64,000 nt of DNA from Vitreoscilla filiformis (GTDB lineage Bacteria > Pseudomonadota > Gammaproteobacteria > Burkholderiales > Burkholderiaceae_C): assembly GCF_002222655.1 (NCBI RefSeq), contig NZ_CP022423.1, positions 2,852,001-2,916,000 of the forward strand, written 5' to 3'. Under the pieces are notes generated by a model. It saw only the letters and a list, made by a program, of their open reading frames with translations. It did not search any database and was not told where the DNA came from. Shown here piece after piece: positions 20,716 through 32,278 of the stretch. The translations under genes and the position numbers were made by a program. The number at the start of each line of letters is the position of its first letter. Position 1 is the first letter of the stretch.

Positions 20716-21852
20716 TCAGGAGGCGTTGACGCGGTAGGCGAAGACACCGCCCCGGCGCGTCACGGCCAGCAGGGTGTCGTTGGGGGCCACGCGCACGGCG
20801 ATGACCGGTGAGCCGTCGGTGTTGAGGCGCAGCAAGGTGCGGCCATCGTCGCGGGCCAAGACATGCAGGATGCCTTCGCCATCGCCCACCACCACAGCAT
20901 CCCGCCAGCGGGCCGGGGCGCTCAGCGTGCGGTACAGCAAGGCATCGATCGACCACGCCAAGGTACCGTTGCGGCGCCGGTGGGCGCTGAGTCGATCCAT
21001 GTCGTCGGTGCTGAACAGCAGCTCGGCATCGGCAGCGATGGGTTGGCCGCCGGTGCTGTTGGCCGTCCACTGCACGCGGGTGGTTTGGGCATCGACACAC
21101 CCGACGGTGTTTTGGAAGGAGCGCAGGCAGAACACGCTGCCATCGCGCACCGCTGGCCCGACCAGATCGGCCAGGCGTTCGACTTCGTTGGTGCCGCGTG
21201 GCGAGGCCATGGCCACATCCCAGCGAATCTTGCCGCTGAGCGGGTCGAGCCCCAGCAAGCGCGCACCTTGGCCGACCAGCAGGGTGTCCTGATAAGGCAC
21301 CAACACACCGGTTTGCAGCAGGGCCAACGGATCGCCCGGGCGCTTGAACGTCCACAACAATTGGCCAGCGGCGGCATCAAACGCCCGCACGGTGCGGTCG
21401 GTGCTGAGCACGAACACGCGCTCGCCAGCCAGCAGCGGTGGTGTCATGACGCGCCCGACCAAGGGGGAACGCCACAGCTCGCGGCCTTGCTGCACCACAA
21501 CGAGGTGGTTGGTGTCGCGGGTGACCACGGCCAAACGCTGGTCGCCACTGCCCACCGCCGCACTCAACGGCGACTTCAGATCCAGCGACCATTTGACCTC
21601 GCCCCGATCCAGCGACACCCCACGCACGATGCCACTGGACGCCGCGACGATGAGCTCATCCCCCTTGATCACGGGGATCAGCGGAAAACGAACCTCCTCG
21701 GTGCGCAGCGACCACACCTGGCGCGCCGCGAATGCGGGGGTGTAAGCCTTGAGCGGCGTCGGATCGGGCCGGGTGGATGAGCAGCCGGCCAGCAACGCCA
21801 GCGCCGTGAATGCGGCCCCCAGCGCCCGCGAACCCCAACGCCGGGAGGTCAT
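20716..21852 (-). CDS. bamB: Outer-membrane assembly lipoprotein BamB (YfgL)
   Basis: A 378-residue PQQ-like beta-propeller lipoprotein of the BAM complex that inserts beta-barrel proteins in the outer membrane. The signal peptide ends in the lipobox LLAGC. Repeated blade sequences such as [11 protein letters not shown] and [12 protein letters not shown] are visible. The ATG overlaps the yfgM stop (ATGA, 21849-21852). The genomic order yfgM-bamB-der is conserved across beta- and gammaproteobacteria. Confidence 0.93.
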   Translation of the reverse strand: MTSRRWGSRALGAAFTALALLAGCSSTRPDPTPLKAYTPAFAARQVWSLRTEEVRFPLIPVIKGDELIVAASSGIVRGVSLDRGEVKWSLDLKSPLSAAVGSGDQRLAVVTRDTNHLVVVQQGRELWRSPLVGRVMTPPLLAGERVFVLSTDRTVRAFDAAAGQLLWTFKRPGDPLALLQTGVLVPYQDTLLVGQGARLLGLDPLSGKIRWDVAMASPRGTNEVERLADLVGPAVRDGSVFCLRSFQNTVGCVDAQTTRVQWTANSTGGQPIAADAELLFSTDDMDRLSAHRRRNGTLAWSIDALLYRTLSAPARWRDAVVVGDGEGILHVLARDDGRTLLRLNTDGSPVIAVRVAPNDTLLAVTRRGGVFAYRVNAS

Positions 21853-22523
21853 GACGCCTCCTTCACGGTCACGCTGGCGGGCTGGGGCTCGGCGCCTTGG
21901 GCGGTCAGTTTGGCTTTGATCACGCGGCGGTATTCGAGCCGATCCGGCAAGGCCGTCCAGGCCGCCGTCCAGGCTTTGACGGCCTCGGCGGTTTTGCCTT
22001 GGGCTTGCAACACGTCGCCGCGCCGATCTTGCGCCAGGGCGGTGAAGTCGGGGGCCGTCACGGCGTCGAGGTGCTTGAGCGCGTCGTCGTAGGATTTTTG
22101 ATCCAGCAGCAGCCCGGCCAAGCGCAGATGCGCCACTTGGCGATGCCCCTCGTCGTGCGCGTTTTGGGCCACCCAATCGAGGGCGGCCCGTGCCGGATCG
22201 GCCTGACCGCCATCCACCAGCACCCGCGCTGCCAACAGACCGCCTTGGCCGGCCACCGCTGTGCCGCCGAAACGCTCTTTCAGATCACCGAACACCTTCT
22301 GCACTTTGGGCACGTCTTTGGCCTGCGCCGCTTGCTCCAGCTCGTCGAACATGGCCGTGGCCTTGGTGGCTTGCTCACGCTGCCACCAGTTCCAGCCATT
22401 CCACGCCGCGAAACCTGCCAGCACCAGCGTGATGACCCAGGTGATGAGGTTGCCGTACTGGTTCCAGAAGGCTTTCAGCTCGTCGAGCTGTTCCTGCTCT
22501 TGCAGGTCGAGATTGCTTGCCAT
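21849..22523 (-). CDS. yfgM: YfgM-like tetratricopeptide protein
   Basis: A 224-residue inner-membrane protein: a short cytoplasmic N-terminus rich in Glu/Gln (LQEQEQLDELKAFWNQYGN), one membrane helix (ITWVITLVLAGFAAWNGW), then a periplasmic TPR-like domain. In E. coli YfgM works with PpiD at the Sec translocon exit. Located between hisS and bamB as usual. Confidence 0.88.
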   Translation of the reverse strand: MASNLDLQEQEQLDELKAFWNQYGNLITWVITLVLAGFAAWNGWNWWQREQATKATAMFDELEQAAQAKDVPKVQKVFGDLKERFGGTAVAGQGGLLAARVLVDGGQADPARAALDWVAQNAHDEGHRQVAHLRLAGLLLDQKSYDDALKHLDAVTAPDFTALAQDRRGDVLQAQGKTAEAVKAWTAAWTALPDRLEYRRVIKAKLTAQGAEPQPASVTVKEAS

Positions 22524-22586
22524 GCGTGCTCAGTATGCAGAAAGCCCGACCAGTGGCCGGGCGAGAAAACGATTATCGAGCCGAAC

Positions 22587-23870
22587 TCAACCGCGCAGGC
22601 TGGCGGCCCAATCGGCGGCCTCGGCCAGCGGGCGCAGCGTCTGGGCGATGCTGGCGTCGCGCAGCGATTTCACCGTCACTTGGCCTTGCGCCAGCTCGTC
22701 GCCGCCAAACACCAAGGCGTAGCGCGCCCCACTGGCGTCGGCTTTCTTGAACTGCGATTTGAAACTGCCCTGCCCGCCCGGCCCCGCCGCGTGCATTTGC
22801 ACCGACACGCCCTGCGCCCGCAGCGCTTCCACCGTGGTGATCACCTGCGGCAACGCGCCGACGTCGGGCACGATGGCGTAGGCGTCCGGCACGGGCGTGG
22901 GCACCGCCACCCCGGCGCCTTCGAGCAGCGCCAGCACGCGCTCGATGCCCAAACCCCAACCCACCGCCGGCGCGGGTTTGCCGCCGATTTGTTCGATCAG
23001 CCCGTCGTACCGACCGCCGCCGCACACGGTGCCTTGCGCGCCCAGGCGATCCGTCACCCACTCGAACACGGTGAGGTTGTAGTAGTCCATGCCGCGCACC
23101 AGGCGCGGGTTGATGCGATACGGCTGCCCGACCGCCTCCAGCGCCGCCCGCACTGCATTGAAGTGCGCCAGCGAGGCTTCACCGAGGAAGTCCATCAGCT
23201 TGGGCGCCGCTTCCACCAGGGCTTGCATGGCCGGATTTTTGGTGTCGAGGATGCGCAGCGGGTTGCTGTAGAGGCGGCGTTGGGCTTCCTCGTCGAGCTG
23301 CTCGCGGTGCGCCTCAAAGTGGGCGATCAGCGCCGCACGGTGCGCCTTGCGCTCCTCGGGCTGGCCCAGGCTGTTCAACTCCAACCGCACATCGGTCAAG
23401 CCCAACTCACGCCACAGGGCACGCGCCATGAGGATGACTTCGGCGTCCACATCCGGCCCGGCGAAGCCCAGCGCTTCGACGCCCACTTGGTGAAACTGGC
23501 GATACCGCCCTTTTTGTGGCCGTTCGTGGCGAAACATCGGGCCGATGTAGAACAGGCGCTTCGGGCCGTCGTACAGCAGCGAATGCTCGGCCACGGCACG
23601 CACCACGCCGGCGGTGCCTTCGGGGCGCAACGTCAGCGGATCGCCGTTCAACCGGTCTTCAAAGGAGTACATCTCCTTTTCGACAATGTCCGTCACCTCA
23701 CCCAAGCCGCGCACAAACAACGGCGTCGGTTCCACGATGGGCGTGCGGATGTTCAGATAACCGTAACGGCGCATGACGCGGCGCACCGCGTCTTCGAGCC
23801 ATTCCCAGCGCGCCGAATCCGGCGGCAGGATGTCGTTCATGCCTTTGACGGCTTTGAGTTGTTCTGCCAT
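22587..23870 (-). CDS. hisS: Histidine--tRNA ligase
   Basis: A 427-residue class II aminoacyl-tRNA synthetase. Motif 2 ([31 protein letters not shown]) and the histidine-specific [15 protein letters not shown] plus GGGRYDGL are present, followed by the C-terminal anticodon-binding domain. Length is normal. It lies 15 bp behind ispG and carries the true catalytic function, as distinct from its paralogue hisZ. Confidence 0.95.
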   Translation of the reverse strand: MAEQLKAVKGMNDILPPDSARWEWLEDAVRRVMRRYGYLNIRTPIVEPTPLFVRGLGEVTDIVEKEMYSFEDRLNGDPLTLRPEGTAGVVRAVAEHSLLYDGPKRLFYIGPMFRHERPQKGRYRQFHQVGVEALGFAGPDVDAEVILMARALWRELGLTDVRLELNSLGQPEERKAHRAALIAHFEAHREQLDEEAQRRLYSNPLRILDTKNPAMQALVEAAPKLMDFLGEASLAHFNAVRAALEAVGQPYRINPRLVRGMDYYNLTVFEWVTDRLGAQGTVCGGGRYDGLIEQIGGKPAPAVGWGLGIERVLALLEGAGVAVPTPVPDAYAIVPDVGALPQVITTVEALRAQGVSVQMHAAGPGGQGSFKSQFKKADASGARYALVFGGDELAQGQVTVKSLRDASIAQTLRPLAEAADWAASLRG

Positions 23871-23885
23871 GAAAAATCGTGATGC

Positions 23886-25157
23886 TTAACTCGACGCGCC
23901 AAACCGGCGCTCGATGTACTGTTCAACCAGGGTCTGGAACTCGCGGGCGATGCCGTCACCGCGCAGCGTGAGTGCTTTTTGGCCATCGATGAACACGGGG
24001 GCGGCTGGCGCTTCGCCGGTGCCGGGCAGGCTGATGCCGATGTCCGCGTGTTTGCTCTCACCGGGGCCGTTGACGATGCACCCCATCACCGCCACCTTGA
24101 GCTGCTCGACGCCGGGGTAGCGTGCGCGCCACACCGGCATCTGCGCACGCAAAAAGTCGTCGATTTGTTTGGCCAGCTCTTGGAACGTCGTGCTGGTGGT
24201 GCGGCCACAGCCGGGGCACGCGGTGACGCTCGGATTGAACGTGCGCAAACCCAGCGATTGCAGAATTTCCGAAGCCACCACCACTTCCTGGGTGCGCGAC
24301 TCGCCCGGCTGCGGCGTGAGCGACACGCGAATTGTGTCCCCAATGCCCTGTTGCAGCAGGATGGCCAGCGCTGCCGTCGAAGCCACCGTGCCTTTGGTGG
24401 CCATGCCGGCTTCGGTCAGGCCCAGGTGCAAGGCGTAGTCGCAACGCGCCGCCAAGCCTTGGTACACCGCGATCAAATCCTGCACGCCGCTGACTTTGCA
24501 ACTGATGAGAATTTGATTCGGATCGAGCCCCAATTCGACCGCCTGCGTCGCCGAACCGAGCGCCGACTGGATCAGCGCTTCGTACATCACCGATGCACCC
24601 GCCCACGGCTGTGTGCGCTGGGCGTTGGCGTCCATCATGCTGGCCAGCAATTCTTGGTCGAGGCTGCCCCAGTTCACGCCAATGCGCACCGGCTTGTTCC
24701 AGCGGCACGCCGCTTCGATCATTTGGGCAAACTGCTTGTCGCGCTTATCGCCCTTGCCGACGTTGCCAGGGTTGATGCGGTACTTGGACAGCGCCTCCGC
24801 ACAGGCCGGATGTTCGGTCAGCAAACGGTGGCCGTTGTAGTGGAAGTCCCCGACCAAGGGCACGTCGATGCCCATGCGGTCCAGTTGCTCGCGGATGTAA
24901 GGCACCGCCGCCGCCGCTTCGGGCGTGTTCACGGTGATGCGCACCATCTCCGAGCCTGCCTGCGCCAGCTCTTTCACCTGAATGGCGGTGGCGATGGCGT
25001 CCACGGTATCGGTGTTGGTCATGGACTGGACGCGCACCGGGGCCGTGCCCCCCACTGTCACCACACGGTCGCCCCACACCACCCGCGCTTGGCGGCTGCG
25101 ACGCGGCAAAGGCATGGCCGGGGCGATGGGCTGAGCGCCCCCGAGTTCGTCATTCAT
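23886..25157 (-). CDS. ispG: 4-hydroxy-3-methylbut-2-en-1-yl diphosphate synthase
   Basis: A 423-residue [4Fe-4S] enzyme of the MEP isoprenoid pathway, converting MEcPP to HMBPP. The TIM-barrel part ([11 protein letters not shown]) and the cluster ligands in ACPGCGRTT and [11 protein letters not shown] are visible. I chose the ATG at 25157 (MNDELGGAQ); further upstream the frame stays open but overlaps rodZ in another frame and is Arg-rich noise. rodZ ends 28 bp upstream. Confidence 0.94.
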   Translation of the reverse strand: MNDELGGAQPIAPAMPLPRRSRQARVVWGDRVVTVGGTAPVRVQSMTNTDTVDAIATAIQVKELAQAGSEMVRITVNTPEAAAAVPYIREQLDRMGIDVPLVGDFHYNGHRLLTEHPACAEALSKYRINPGNVGKGDKRDKQFAQMIEAACRWNKPVRIGVNWGSLDQELLASMMDANAQRTQPWAGASVMYEALIQSALGSATQAVELGLDPNQILISCKVSGVQDLIAVYQGLAARCDYALHLGLTEAGMATKGTVASTAALAILLQQGIGDTIRVSLTPQPGESRTQEVVVASEILQSLGLRTFNPSVTACPGCGRTTSTTFQELAKQIDDFLRAQMPVWRARYPGVEQLKVAVMGCIVNGPGESKHADIGISLPGTGEAPAAPVFIDGQKALTLRGDGIAREFQTLVEQYIERRFGASS

Positions 25158-25185
25158 GCACAACCTCTGAAAACAGAACGGGGTT

Positions 25186-26040
25186 TTACTGCGAGGCCGC
25201 AGGCGCGGGCGCAGGCGTTGGCACCGCAGGCTTCTCCGGCACAGCCGGCGTCTCAGTGCGCCTGACAGGTGCAGGCGCCGACGCAGCCGCCCGCGCCGAT
25301 CGACCAACCCACGCCCCCGACGCACTGCGGTACGCCGACGACGCACTGCGCGCCACCGACGCGGCTGGCACGGTCGACACCGCCCCCGGCAGCGCCGCTG
25401 GCGGTGCAAGCCCTGCCGCTGCTGGCCCGGACGCTGGCCAAGGTGACGCACCCGTGGCGGGCAGTCGATCACTGGCAATGGGCTCGGTCGAAGGTGCGGG
25501 CGCCAAAACGGGCTCTTCCACCACCGTCGTCGCGGCAGCGGGCTGACTGAAACGGGCACGCACCTGATCCACCCAGCCGCTGGGCAGGTTCCAAAGCACC
25601 ACCGCCCCCACCACGAACGCCAAGGTGATCAAGGTACCCGCCCGCTGCTCACGCAACATCCCGCCCCACAGGCGCCGGGAACCAAACTCCTGCAAGGGTC
25701 GGTTGAGGCCCATGGCCGCCGAGTCCAGCACCTCCATCTGGGTCTGCTGGGGTAACAGCGCCAGCACGGGCGCAGCTTCCGCACGCATCACCCGGCACGC
25801 CGACAGCGCCAGCGCACGCACAAACGTCATGCTTTGCAACTCGGCATACCGATCGGCTTCCAGCGCCTCCAGCTTGCGCTCGGGCACTTTGAGGATGCGC
25901 GCCAATTCGCTCAAGTCCATGCCGCACGCCAAGCGGGCTTCTCGCAGCAGCGTGCCAGCGGTCTTGCCGGCGGCGTCTGGCATGGACGCTGACGCGCTGT
26001 CCACGGCACTCCCGGACGGAGAAGAGGTGTTATCGGTCAT
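25186..26040 (-). CDS. rodZ: RodZ-like helix-turn-helix membrane protein, without C-terminal domain
   Basis: A 284-residue protein with an N-terminal HTH (about residues 27-90, [21 protein letters not shown]), a membrane helix (about 136-152) and a long Ala/Pro-rich periplasmic tail. RodZ links MreB filaments to the cell-wall elongation machinery. The beta-rich DUF4115 domain that normally ends RodZ is not visible here; the tail runs as low complexity to the stop. It lies between pilW and ispG and overlaps pilW by 11 bp. Confidence 0.82.
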   Translation of the reverse strand: MTDNTSSPSGSAVDSASASMPDAAGKTAGTLLREARLACGMDLSELARILKVPERKLEALEADRYAELQSMTFVRALALSACRVMRAEAAPVLALLPQQTQMEVLDSAAMGLNRPLQEFGSRRLWGGMLREQRAGTLITLAFVVGAVVLWNLPSGWVDQVRARFSQPAAATTVVEEPVLAPAPSTEPIASDRLPATGASPWPASGPAAAGLAPPAALPGAVSTVPAASVARSASSAYRSASGAWVGRSARAAASAPAPVRRTETPAVPEKPAVPTPAPAPAASQ

Positions 26041-26830
26041 CGAACTGGCCCTTTTCGTACAACTGGGCTTCCGGTGAAGTGGCAAACTGGGTCGCCAGCT
26101 TGCGGCCAAACTGACGCATTTGCGTGAACTGCTGGGCTCGGCGCTCGATCCGGATCGCCAACCACAGCGACTGAGCGTTGGTCGTCTCCTCGACGGCGTT
26201 GACCCTCCGCACATAAAACCGCGCACGATCGTAATCGCCACGGCGGTACAGCACTTCGGCCAAGTTCAGGTTGACGGACGGATTGCCAGGATCCATCTCG
26301 AACGCCTTGTGCAGCGTGCCCTCGGCCTCTAACAGCCGTCCGTCACGCGCCAAGCACACGCCCTGAGCCAAACGGGTGCGGGCCACGGTGCGGTAACTCG
26401 GCAACATGACCGCCTGCTCGAAACGGGCTTGGGCGTCACTGAACCGACCGCGCTGGCAGAGGTACCAGCCATAGTTGTGCAACACGTCGCCATTTTGGCC
26501 ACTGCTCATGCTGACTGCCCGCGCAAAACTTTCCTCGGCCAGGCCGTGTTCCTCCATGGCCGCGTAGATCAGCCCGCGCAAGTTCAGCGCAACCGCATCG
26601 TCAGGCCGCGCCACCAGCACCTGCTTGACTTCGTCCAGCGCCACCGTGTGCTGCCCACGCGAAAAATACGCCGTGGCCAACTCCAGCCGCACATTGGCCC
26701 GCCGATCCATCGACGTCTCATCCGAGGCCGTGCGCACGTCGCTGTTGGTGCTGGTGCAACCCACCACCGACATCACAACGGCCACCACGCCCCCCAACTG
26801 CCACAACCGATCCCAGGTGATGTCACGCAT
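26030..26830 (-). CDS. pilW: Type IV pilus biogenesis lipoprotein PilW/PilF
   Basis: A 266-residue TPR lipoprotein that assists assembly of the PilQ secretin in the outer membrane. A signal peptide with a Cys after VMSVVG marks lipidation. Several TPRs are recognisable ([55 protein letters not shown]). The ATG at 26830 overlaps the rlmN stop by 8 bp. The adjacent rlmN and rodZ genes are the usual neighbours. Confidence 0.88.
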   Translation of the reverse strand: MRDITWDRLWQLGGVVAVVMSVVGCTSTNSDVRTASDETSMDRRANVRLELATAYFSRGQHTVALDEVKQVLVARPDDAVALNLRGLIYAAMEEHGLAEESFARAVSMSSGQNGDVLHNYGWYLCQRGRFSDAQARFEQAVMLPSYRTVARTRLAQGVCLARDGRLLEAEGTLHKAFEMDPGNPSVNLNLAEVLYRRGDYDRARFYVRRVNAVEETTNAQSLWLAIRIERRAQQFTQMRQFGRKLATQFATSPEAQLYEKGQFDDR

Positions 26831-27962
26831 GCCCCGTCTCCCGCAAAGCCATGATGCGCAAGGGCGCCCGCTGACTGAACCGCTCGACCACCCGGGTGCG
26901 ATCTTGCACCTCACCGGCCAACTGGCCGCAGGCCGCATCAATGTCGTCCCCACGCGTTTTGCGGATGGTGGTGACCACACCCGCGTCCTGCAACACCTTG
27001 GCAAAAGCGGTGACACGCTCACGCGGCGAACGCTTCAGGCCCGATTGTGGGAACGGGTTAAATGGAATCAGGTTGAACTTGCATGGCACACGCGGCGCTC
27101 CAGCACGGCCTTGCACCAGCGCCAGCAGGGCTTGGGCGTGCGCGTCGGTGTCGTTGACGCCGTCCAGCATGCAATATTCGAAGGTGATGAAATCGCGTGG
27201 CGCCGCGTGCAGGTAACTTTGACAGGCGGCCATCAGCTCGGCGATGGGGTACTTGCGATTGATGGGCACCAGATCGTCGCGCAGCGCATCCACGGGCGCG
27301 TGCAGCGACACGGCCAGGGCCACCGGGCAATCTTCGCGCAGCCGCTCGATCATCGGCACCACGCCCGAAGTGGACACCGTCACCCGGCGGCGCGACAGGC
27401 CGTAGCCGTGATCGTCCAGCATCACCTTGAGCGCCGGAATCAACGCGCTGTAGTTTTGCAGCGGCTCACCCATGCCCATCATCACCACGTTGGTGATGAC
27501 ACGCTCGCTGCCCGTGCCCAAACGCTGGCGCAGGCTGTGCTCGGCGTGCCACAACTGGGCCAGAATTTCACCGGTGCTGAGGTTGCGGCTGAAGCCTTGG
27601 TGCCCGGTCGAACAGAACCGACATCCCACTGCGCACCCCGCTTGCGAGGACACGCACAGCGTGCCCCGGTCGTCTTCGGGGATGAAGACGCTCTCGACGG
27701 CGTTGCCGCCGCCCACATCGAACAGCCACTTGACCGTGCCGTCCGCCGAGACATGCTCGGACAGCACGGGCAAATCGCGGATCTCGGCCTTGCCCGCCAG
27801 CTTCTCGCGCAGCGACTTGGCCAAATCGGTCATGGCCGCAAAATCGGCCGCGCCTTTTTGATGGATCCAGCGGAACAACTGGGTGGCGCGGAAGCGCTTT
27901 TCACCCAGGGTTTCGCAGTAAGCGGCCAGGCCGGGCAAGTCGAAGTCAAGCAGATTGATCAT
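26823..27962 (-). CDS. rlmN: Dual-specificity 23S rRNA/tRNA methyltransferase RlmN
   Basis: A 379-residue radical-SAM enzyme that methylates C2 of A2503 in 23S rRNA and A37 in some tRNAs. The radical SAM motif is CAVGCRFC, with the following [11 protein letters not shown] segment. The two catalytic cysteines are expected near [10 protein letters not shown] and the C-terminal [11 protein letters not shown]. The ATG at 27962 has AGGAG upstream. Confidence 0.95.
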   Translation of the reverse strand: MINLLDFDLPGLAAYCETLGEKRFRATQLFRWIHQKGAADFAAMTDLAKSLREKLAGKAEIRDLPVLSEHVSADGTVKWLFDVGGGNAVESVFIPEDDRGTLCVSSQAGCAVGCRFCSTGHQGFSRNLSTGEILAQLWHAEHSLRQRLGTGSERVITNVVMMGMGEPLQNYSALIPALKVMLDDHGYGLSRRRVTVSTSGVVPMIERLREDCPVALAVSLHAPVDALRDDLVPINRKYPIAELMAACQSYLHAAPRDFITFEYCMLDGVNDTDAHAQALLALVQGRAGAPRVPCKFNLIPFNPFPQSGLKRSPRERVTAFAKVLQDAGVVTTIRKTRGDDIDAACGQLAGEVQDRTRVVERFSQRAPLRIMALRETGHA

Positions 27963-28036
27963 GGAGGCAGCTCCTGCAACGCTGTGTTTCACTTTGACCC
28001 GGTCTGGCGCGCATCACGTCGGCGTGGGGCCGGCGA

Positions 28037-28462
28037 TCAGCGCGAGTAGACGTTCATGCCCGGGAAGAAGAACGCCACTTCCACAGCGGCGGTTTCCGGA
28101 GCGTCCGAGCCGTGAACGGCGTTGGCGTCGATCGACTCAGCGAAGTCAGCGCGGATGGTGCCCGGCTCGGCCTTCTTCGGGTCGGTGGCGCCCATCAGTT
28201 CGCGGTTCTTCAGGATGGCGTTTTCGCCTTCCAGGCACTGGATCATCACCGGGCCGGAGATCATGAAGTCCACCAGATCCTTGAAGAACGGGCGGGCCTT
28301 GTGAACGGCGTAGAACTGCTCGGCTTCGCCGCGCGACAGGTGCACCAGCTTGGCGGCAGCGATCTTCAGGCCAGCGCCTTCGAAACGGGCGTAGATTTGG
28401 CCGATGACGTTCTTGGCAACGGCGTCGGGCTTGATGATCGAGAGGGTGCGTTCGATGGCCAT
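28037..28462 (-). CDS. ndk: Nucleoside diphosphate kinase
   Basis: A 141-residue enzyme that equalises NTP and dNTP pools by phosphate transfer through a histidine intermediate. The start [18 protein letters not shown] and the segment [12 protein letters not shown] carrying the active-site His are diagnostic. Length matches the family exactly. First gene of the long minus-strand housekeeping string. Confidence 0.96.
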   Translation of the reverse strand: MAIERTLSIIKPDAVAKNVIGQIYARFEGAGLKIAAAKLVHLSRGEAEQFYAVHKARPFFKDLVDFMISGPVMIQCLEGENAILKNRELMGATDPKKAEPGTIRADFAESIDANAVHGSDAPETAAVEVAFFFPGMNVYSR

Positions 28463-28570
28463 GGTCAGGCTTCCTTGTGGTTCAAAACGGGCGCGCATCG
28501 GTGGCGCGCCTGGGACAAAACTGCGAATTCTAGCGGGCGGTGGTTGTTAACCCGGTGTCAACAGGGGCGA

Positions 28571-30436
28571 TCAGCGCCCACCGCGCCGGCCACCGCCACC
28601 GCCGTTGCGGCCCTGGAGCTTGCGCACGAAGGCATCCCCGCCAAGGTAACCGACCGAGGTTTGCATCGGGTCGGGTTGGCGCGCCCCCCCCTTGTTGCCG
28701 CCCCGGCTGCCCTTACCACCCAGCAAGCCCTTGTTGCCTTGCACAAAACGCTTGTCGTAGGTTTGTTCCAGCGGGTTGGGGATGGGGCCGTTCTCCAAAT
28801 CGTCTTCGTTGCGGCGCGGGCGACGCTCTTGCACGGCACGCCGGTCGAACGTTTGTTGCAGCGGGTTGGGAATGCGCGACGGATCGCCGTGCTCACGCGG
28901 GGCGTTGTCGTTGCGCTCGCGGCGCACGGGTTTGTCCTTGCGGGCGGGCTTGTGGCCGTCGGCACGGTCGGCACGTTCAGCGCGGTCGGGGCGCACGTTG
29001 CCTTCGGCCAGACGCTCCGAACGCTCCGCCCGTTCCGGGCGCTCGGCCCGTTCGGTACGCGGTGGGCGAGCGTCGTCGCGACGCGACCCCCGGTTGTTGC
29101 GCGCACCGCCACGGCCTTCGTCACGCTCGGCACGTTCCGGGCGCTCTTGGCCGGTGAGCAGGCGCAGGGCCTTGGTGTCGTCCTCACCCAAATCGACCCA
29201 CGCACCGCGCTTCAAACCACGCGGCAACACCACGCAGCCGTAGCGGATGCGGATCAGGCGGCTCACCGTCAACCCCACCGTGTCAAACAGCTTGCGCACT
29301 TCGCGGTTGCGACCTTCGGTGATGACGACGCGATACCAGCGGTTCACGCCTTCGCCGCCGCCGTCTTCAATGGACTTGAACGCCGCCGCTTGACCCTCGA
29401 TCTCCACCCCTTGCAGCAAACGCTCACGCGCTTCCTTCTCCAAACTGCCCAGCACGCGCACGGCGTACTCGCGTTCCACACCGAAACGCGGGTGCATCAG
29501 TTTGTTGGCCAGATCGCCCGACGTGGTGAACAGCAACAGGCCTTCGGTGTTCATGTCCAGACGGCCCACCGATTGCCACTTGCCTTGCATCAGGCGCGGC
29601 AGCTTGCGGAACACCGTCGGGCGCTGCTGCGGGTCGTCCAGCGTCACCACCTCGCCGACCGGCTTGTGGTACGCAATGACCCGAGGCGGCGGCGGGGCGA
29701 TGCGAATGCGCACCGGCTTGCCATCCAGCGCCACCCGATCGCCAAACGAAACGCGCATCCCCGTGTGGGCCTTTTCCCCGTTGACCGTCACCCGCCCTTC
29801 TTCGATGGCCTGCTCCATGTCCCGACGCGAGCCAATGCCGGACTGAGCGAGGACTTTGTGCAGCTTGGGCGCGTCCACATCGGGCAGCAACACCCGCTTG
29901 TCGGCCACGGCGGCTTCGACCGGATGGTCATCGCCAGCGCCGTCTTCGGCACCATCGAATTCACCGGCCAACACGCTGGCGAACACATCCTGCACGCCCA
30001 CGGGCACCGAGGCCGGCGCTTCAGCAACAGAAGGAGCAACCTCCGCCGCCACCGTTTCATTCACCGCCGCAGGCGTTTCCTGTGGCGCAACGGTGTCCGG
30101 CACGACCTCAGCAAGCACCTCCACGGAAACCGGCTGGGGCGTGACCTCGACCACGGCCACCGGGGCGGCATCAGCGGCCCGGGCACGCGGCTTGCGCGGC
30201 GCACGGGGGCGCTTGGGGGCCGGAGCGGTTTCTTCCGCTGCCGGGGTGCTCACGTCGGGCGCGGCGGCGGGGGCCACGGCATCGGCCACGGGGGCATCCG
30301 CTTCAGCGGCCACCGGGGTCACAGCGGTTTTGCGCACACGCGGGGCACGCTTGCGGGCCACCGGGGCCTCGGCAGCCGCAGTGGAGGAAGGGGCCGCGTC
30401 GGGGGCGGCAGAGGTGTCGGGGGTGTCCGGGTTCAT
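28571..30436 (-). CDS. rluB: 23S rRNA pseudouridine synthase RluB with long low-complexity ends
   Basis: A 621-residue protein. The enzyme core contains an S4 RNA-binding domain (about residues 188-245, [16 protein letters not shown]) and an RsuA-family catalytic domain with Asp294 in [13 protein letters not shown]. The first ~185 residues are Ala/Pro/Lys-rich. The last ~190 are Arg/Glu-rich with heptad-like runs ([14 protein letters not shown]) and two copies of IPNPLxQTxDxR. RluB enzymes are usually about 300 residues, so both tails are extensions, common in Burkholderiales but of unknown use. The stop lies downstream of scpB with an ATGA overlap. Confidence 0.9.
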   Translation of the reverse strand: MNPDTPDTSAAPDAAPSSTAAAEAPVARKRAPRVRKTAVTPVAAEADAPVADAVAPAAAPDVSTPAAEETAPAPKRPRAPRKPRARAADAAPVAVVEVTPQPVSVEVLAEVVPDTVAPQETPAAVNETVAAEVAPSVAEAPASVPVGVQDVFASVLAGEFDGAEDGAGDDHPVEAAVADKRVLLPDVDAPKLHKVLAQSGIGSRRDMEQAIEEGRVTVNGEKAHTGMRVSFGDRVALDGKPVRIRIAPPPPRVIAYHKPVGEVVTLDDPQQRPTVFRKLPRLMQGKWQSVGRLDMNTEGLLLFTTSGDLANKLMHPRFGVEREYAVRVLGSLEKEARERLLQGVEIEGQAAAFKSIEDGGGEGVNRWYRVVITEGRNREVRKLFDTVGLTVSRLIRIRYGCVVLPRGLKRGAWVDLGEDDTKALRLLTGQERPERAERDEGRGGARNNRGSRRDDARPPRTERAERPERAERSERLAEGNVRPDRAERADRADGHKPARKDKPVRRERNDNAPREHGDPSRIPNPLQQTFDRRAVQERRPRRNEDDLENGPIPNPLEQTYDKRFVQGNKGLLGGKGSRGGNKGGARQPDPMQTSVGYLGGDAFVRKLQGRNGGGGGRRGGR

Positions 30437-31020
30437 GGCGTAGGCTCGCTGGGGACAGGAATCAGGGGAATCTGAGCAAGGGGGGCTGGCGCGGGTGACT
30501 CGGCACCTTCGGCGGCCAGCAGTTCGGGCAGTTGATCCAGACTGCGCAGCCCCAGGTCGTCGAGAAACTGGCGCGTCGTGGCGTACAGCGCCGGACGGCC
30601 AGGGCCGTCCCGGTGGCCGATCACCTCGATCCACTGCCGATCTTCCAACTGCTTGATGATCGGCGTGGCGACAGTGACGCCGCGAATTTCTTCGATGTCA
30701 CCACGCGTCACGGGTTGGCGGTAGGCAATGATGGCCAAGGTCTCCAACACGGCGCGTGAGTAACGCGGGGGCTTGTCTGGGTTCAGACGCTCCAGGTAGC
30801 GGTGCATCTCCGGCCGGCTCTGGAAGCGCCAACCCGACGCGACCGACACCAATTCGACCCCACGGCCCGCCCAGTCCCGCGCCAGCTCGTCGAGCAAGCT
30901 GCGCAGGGTGTCGGCATTGAGCGCATCGTCAAACAGGGCCCGCAGGCGCCGCACCGGTAAAGGCTCGGGCGCACAGATCAGGGCAGTTTCCAGAATGCGC
31001 TTGGCTTCCTGAGTGTTCAT
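30433..31020 (-). CDS. scpB: Segregation and condensation protein ScpB
   Basis: A 195-residue winged-helix protein that joins SMC and ScpA for chromosome condensation. Family hallmarks are GWRFQSRPE, the [18 protein letters not shown] helix and [11 protein letters not shown]. The ATG at 31020 begins MNTQEAKRI. scpA is not adjacent in this window. The overlap with rluB indicates co-transcription. Confidence 0.93.
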   Translation of the reverse strand: MNTQEAKRILETALICAPEPLPVRRLRALFDDALNADTLRSLLDELARDWAGRGVELVSVASGWRFQSRPEMHRYLERLNPDKPPRYSRAVLETLAIIAYRQPVTRGDIEEIRGVTVATPIIKQLEDRQWIEVIGHRDGPGRPALYATTRQFLDDLGLRSLDQLPELLAAEGAESPAPAPLAQIPLIPVPSEPTP

Positions 31021-31297
31021 CGAATCGGTATCGGCTGCACCATGCAGCAGGGGCCGACGGGCCCGCACTCGGGCGAGCTGACGGCCAGCAAGAGCCCGCA
31101 GGCTCAGGGAAAAGTGGGTGCCACACGGGGTGGCGAAGGAAAATCGCGCGTTGGGTCAGGGCAGCGAAGCGATGGGGCGAAAGTGCCCAGGTGGCGCGCG
31201 GTGCTCCGTGACGCGCTGGTCGGGGACTTTGCAACCACCCCGCAGGCCAGCGCCGTGACGTGGCGTCGATTGTAGTACGCCCCACCCCATCGCGGGC

Positions 31298-32278
31298 TCA
31301 CACGGGTGGGATCTCCCCCGCAACGTGTTGCCAAGCGGCGAGAAAGTCCGCCGGCGGTGTGGCGTGGAAGGACAGCGGCGCCCGCGTCACCGGATGCGCC
31401 AACCCCAACTCCACCGCGTGCAAAGCCTGGCGCTGCATGCCCAGCAGCGGTTTGCCGCCGTACACCGCATCGGCCACCAATGGATGGCCATGGTGGGACA
31501 AATGCACCCGAATCTGGTGGGTGCGCCCGGTGTGCAGCGCACAGCGCACCGCACTCACCCCCGCCTGCACCGCCACGCGGGTGACATCGGTGCGCGCCGG
31601 TTTGCCGCTGGGGTGAACCGCCATGCGCACTCGGGTGTCCGGATCGCGGCCGATGGGCTCGTCGAACGTGGCGGTCGGTGAGGCGAATTCGCCATGCACC
31701 AGGGCCAAATAGCGACGGCGGATGGTGCGCTCGGCCATGTCCCTCACCAGCGACGTCACCGCCGCCAGGGTGCGGCCCACCACCATCAGGCCGGAGGTGT
31801 CCTTGTCCAACCGGTGGATGATGCCGGCACGCGGCAACTGCGCCGCAGCCGGGTCACGCGCCAGCAAGCCATTGAGCAAAGTGCCGCGCCAGTTGCCAGC
31901 CGCCGGATGCACCACCAACCCAGCGGGCTTGTGGATCACCAGCACATGCGCGTCCTCGAACACCACATCCAGTGCCATGGGTTCGGGTTGAAACGCCAGT
32001 TGCTCGGGTGGGGGCACCAGATGAACGCGCAGTGTCTGCCCGGCTTTGAGTTTGCGGGACGACGCCACGGCTTGGCCATCCAGCAGCACATGCCCAGCCT
32101 CCACCAAGCCTTGCAGGTGCGAGCGCGAATACTGCGGCACGCACTGGGCCAGCCACTTGTCCAGCCGCTGGGCGTGGGCCTGCGAGGGAACGGTGAAGGT
32201 GTGGACGTCGGCTTGAACCTCGGCGTCCAGATCGGCGTCGGTCGGGGGCGAAACCCGACCCATATAATCGTTTGACAT
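31298..32278 (-). CDS. rluD: 23S rRNA pseudouridine synthase RluD
   Basis: A 326-residue RluA-family enzyme: N-terminal S4 domain (QRLDKWLAQCVPQYSRSHLQ), then the catalytic IHRLDKDTSGLMVVG with its Asp, and RTHQIRVHLSHHGHPLVAD. It modifies U1911/1915/1917 of 23S rRNA in E. coli. It is divergent from bamD with a short shared promoter region (55 bp). The start may be this ATG (MSNDYMG) or the one five codons in. Confidence 0.9.
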   Translation of the reverse strand: MSNDYMGRVSPPTDADLDAEVQADVHTFTVPSQAHAQRLDKWLAQCVPQYSRSHLQGLVEAGHVLLDGQAVASSRKLKAGQTLRVHLVPPPEQLAFQPEPMALDVVFEDAHVLVIHKPAGLVVHPAAGNWRGTLLNGLLARDPAAAQLPRAGIIHRLDKDTSGLMVVGRTLAAVTSLVRDMAERTIRRRYLALVHGEFASPTATFDEPIGRDPDTRVRMAVHPSGKPARTDVTRVAVQAGVSAVRCALHTGRTHQIRVHLSHHGHPLVADAVYGGKPLLGMQRQALHAVELGLAHPVTRAPLSFHATPPADFLAAWQHVAGEIPPV

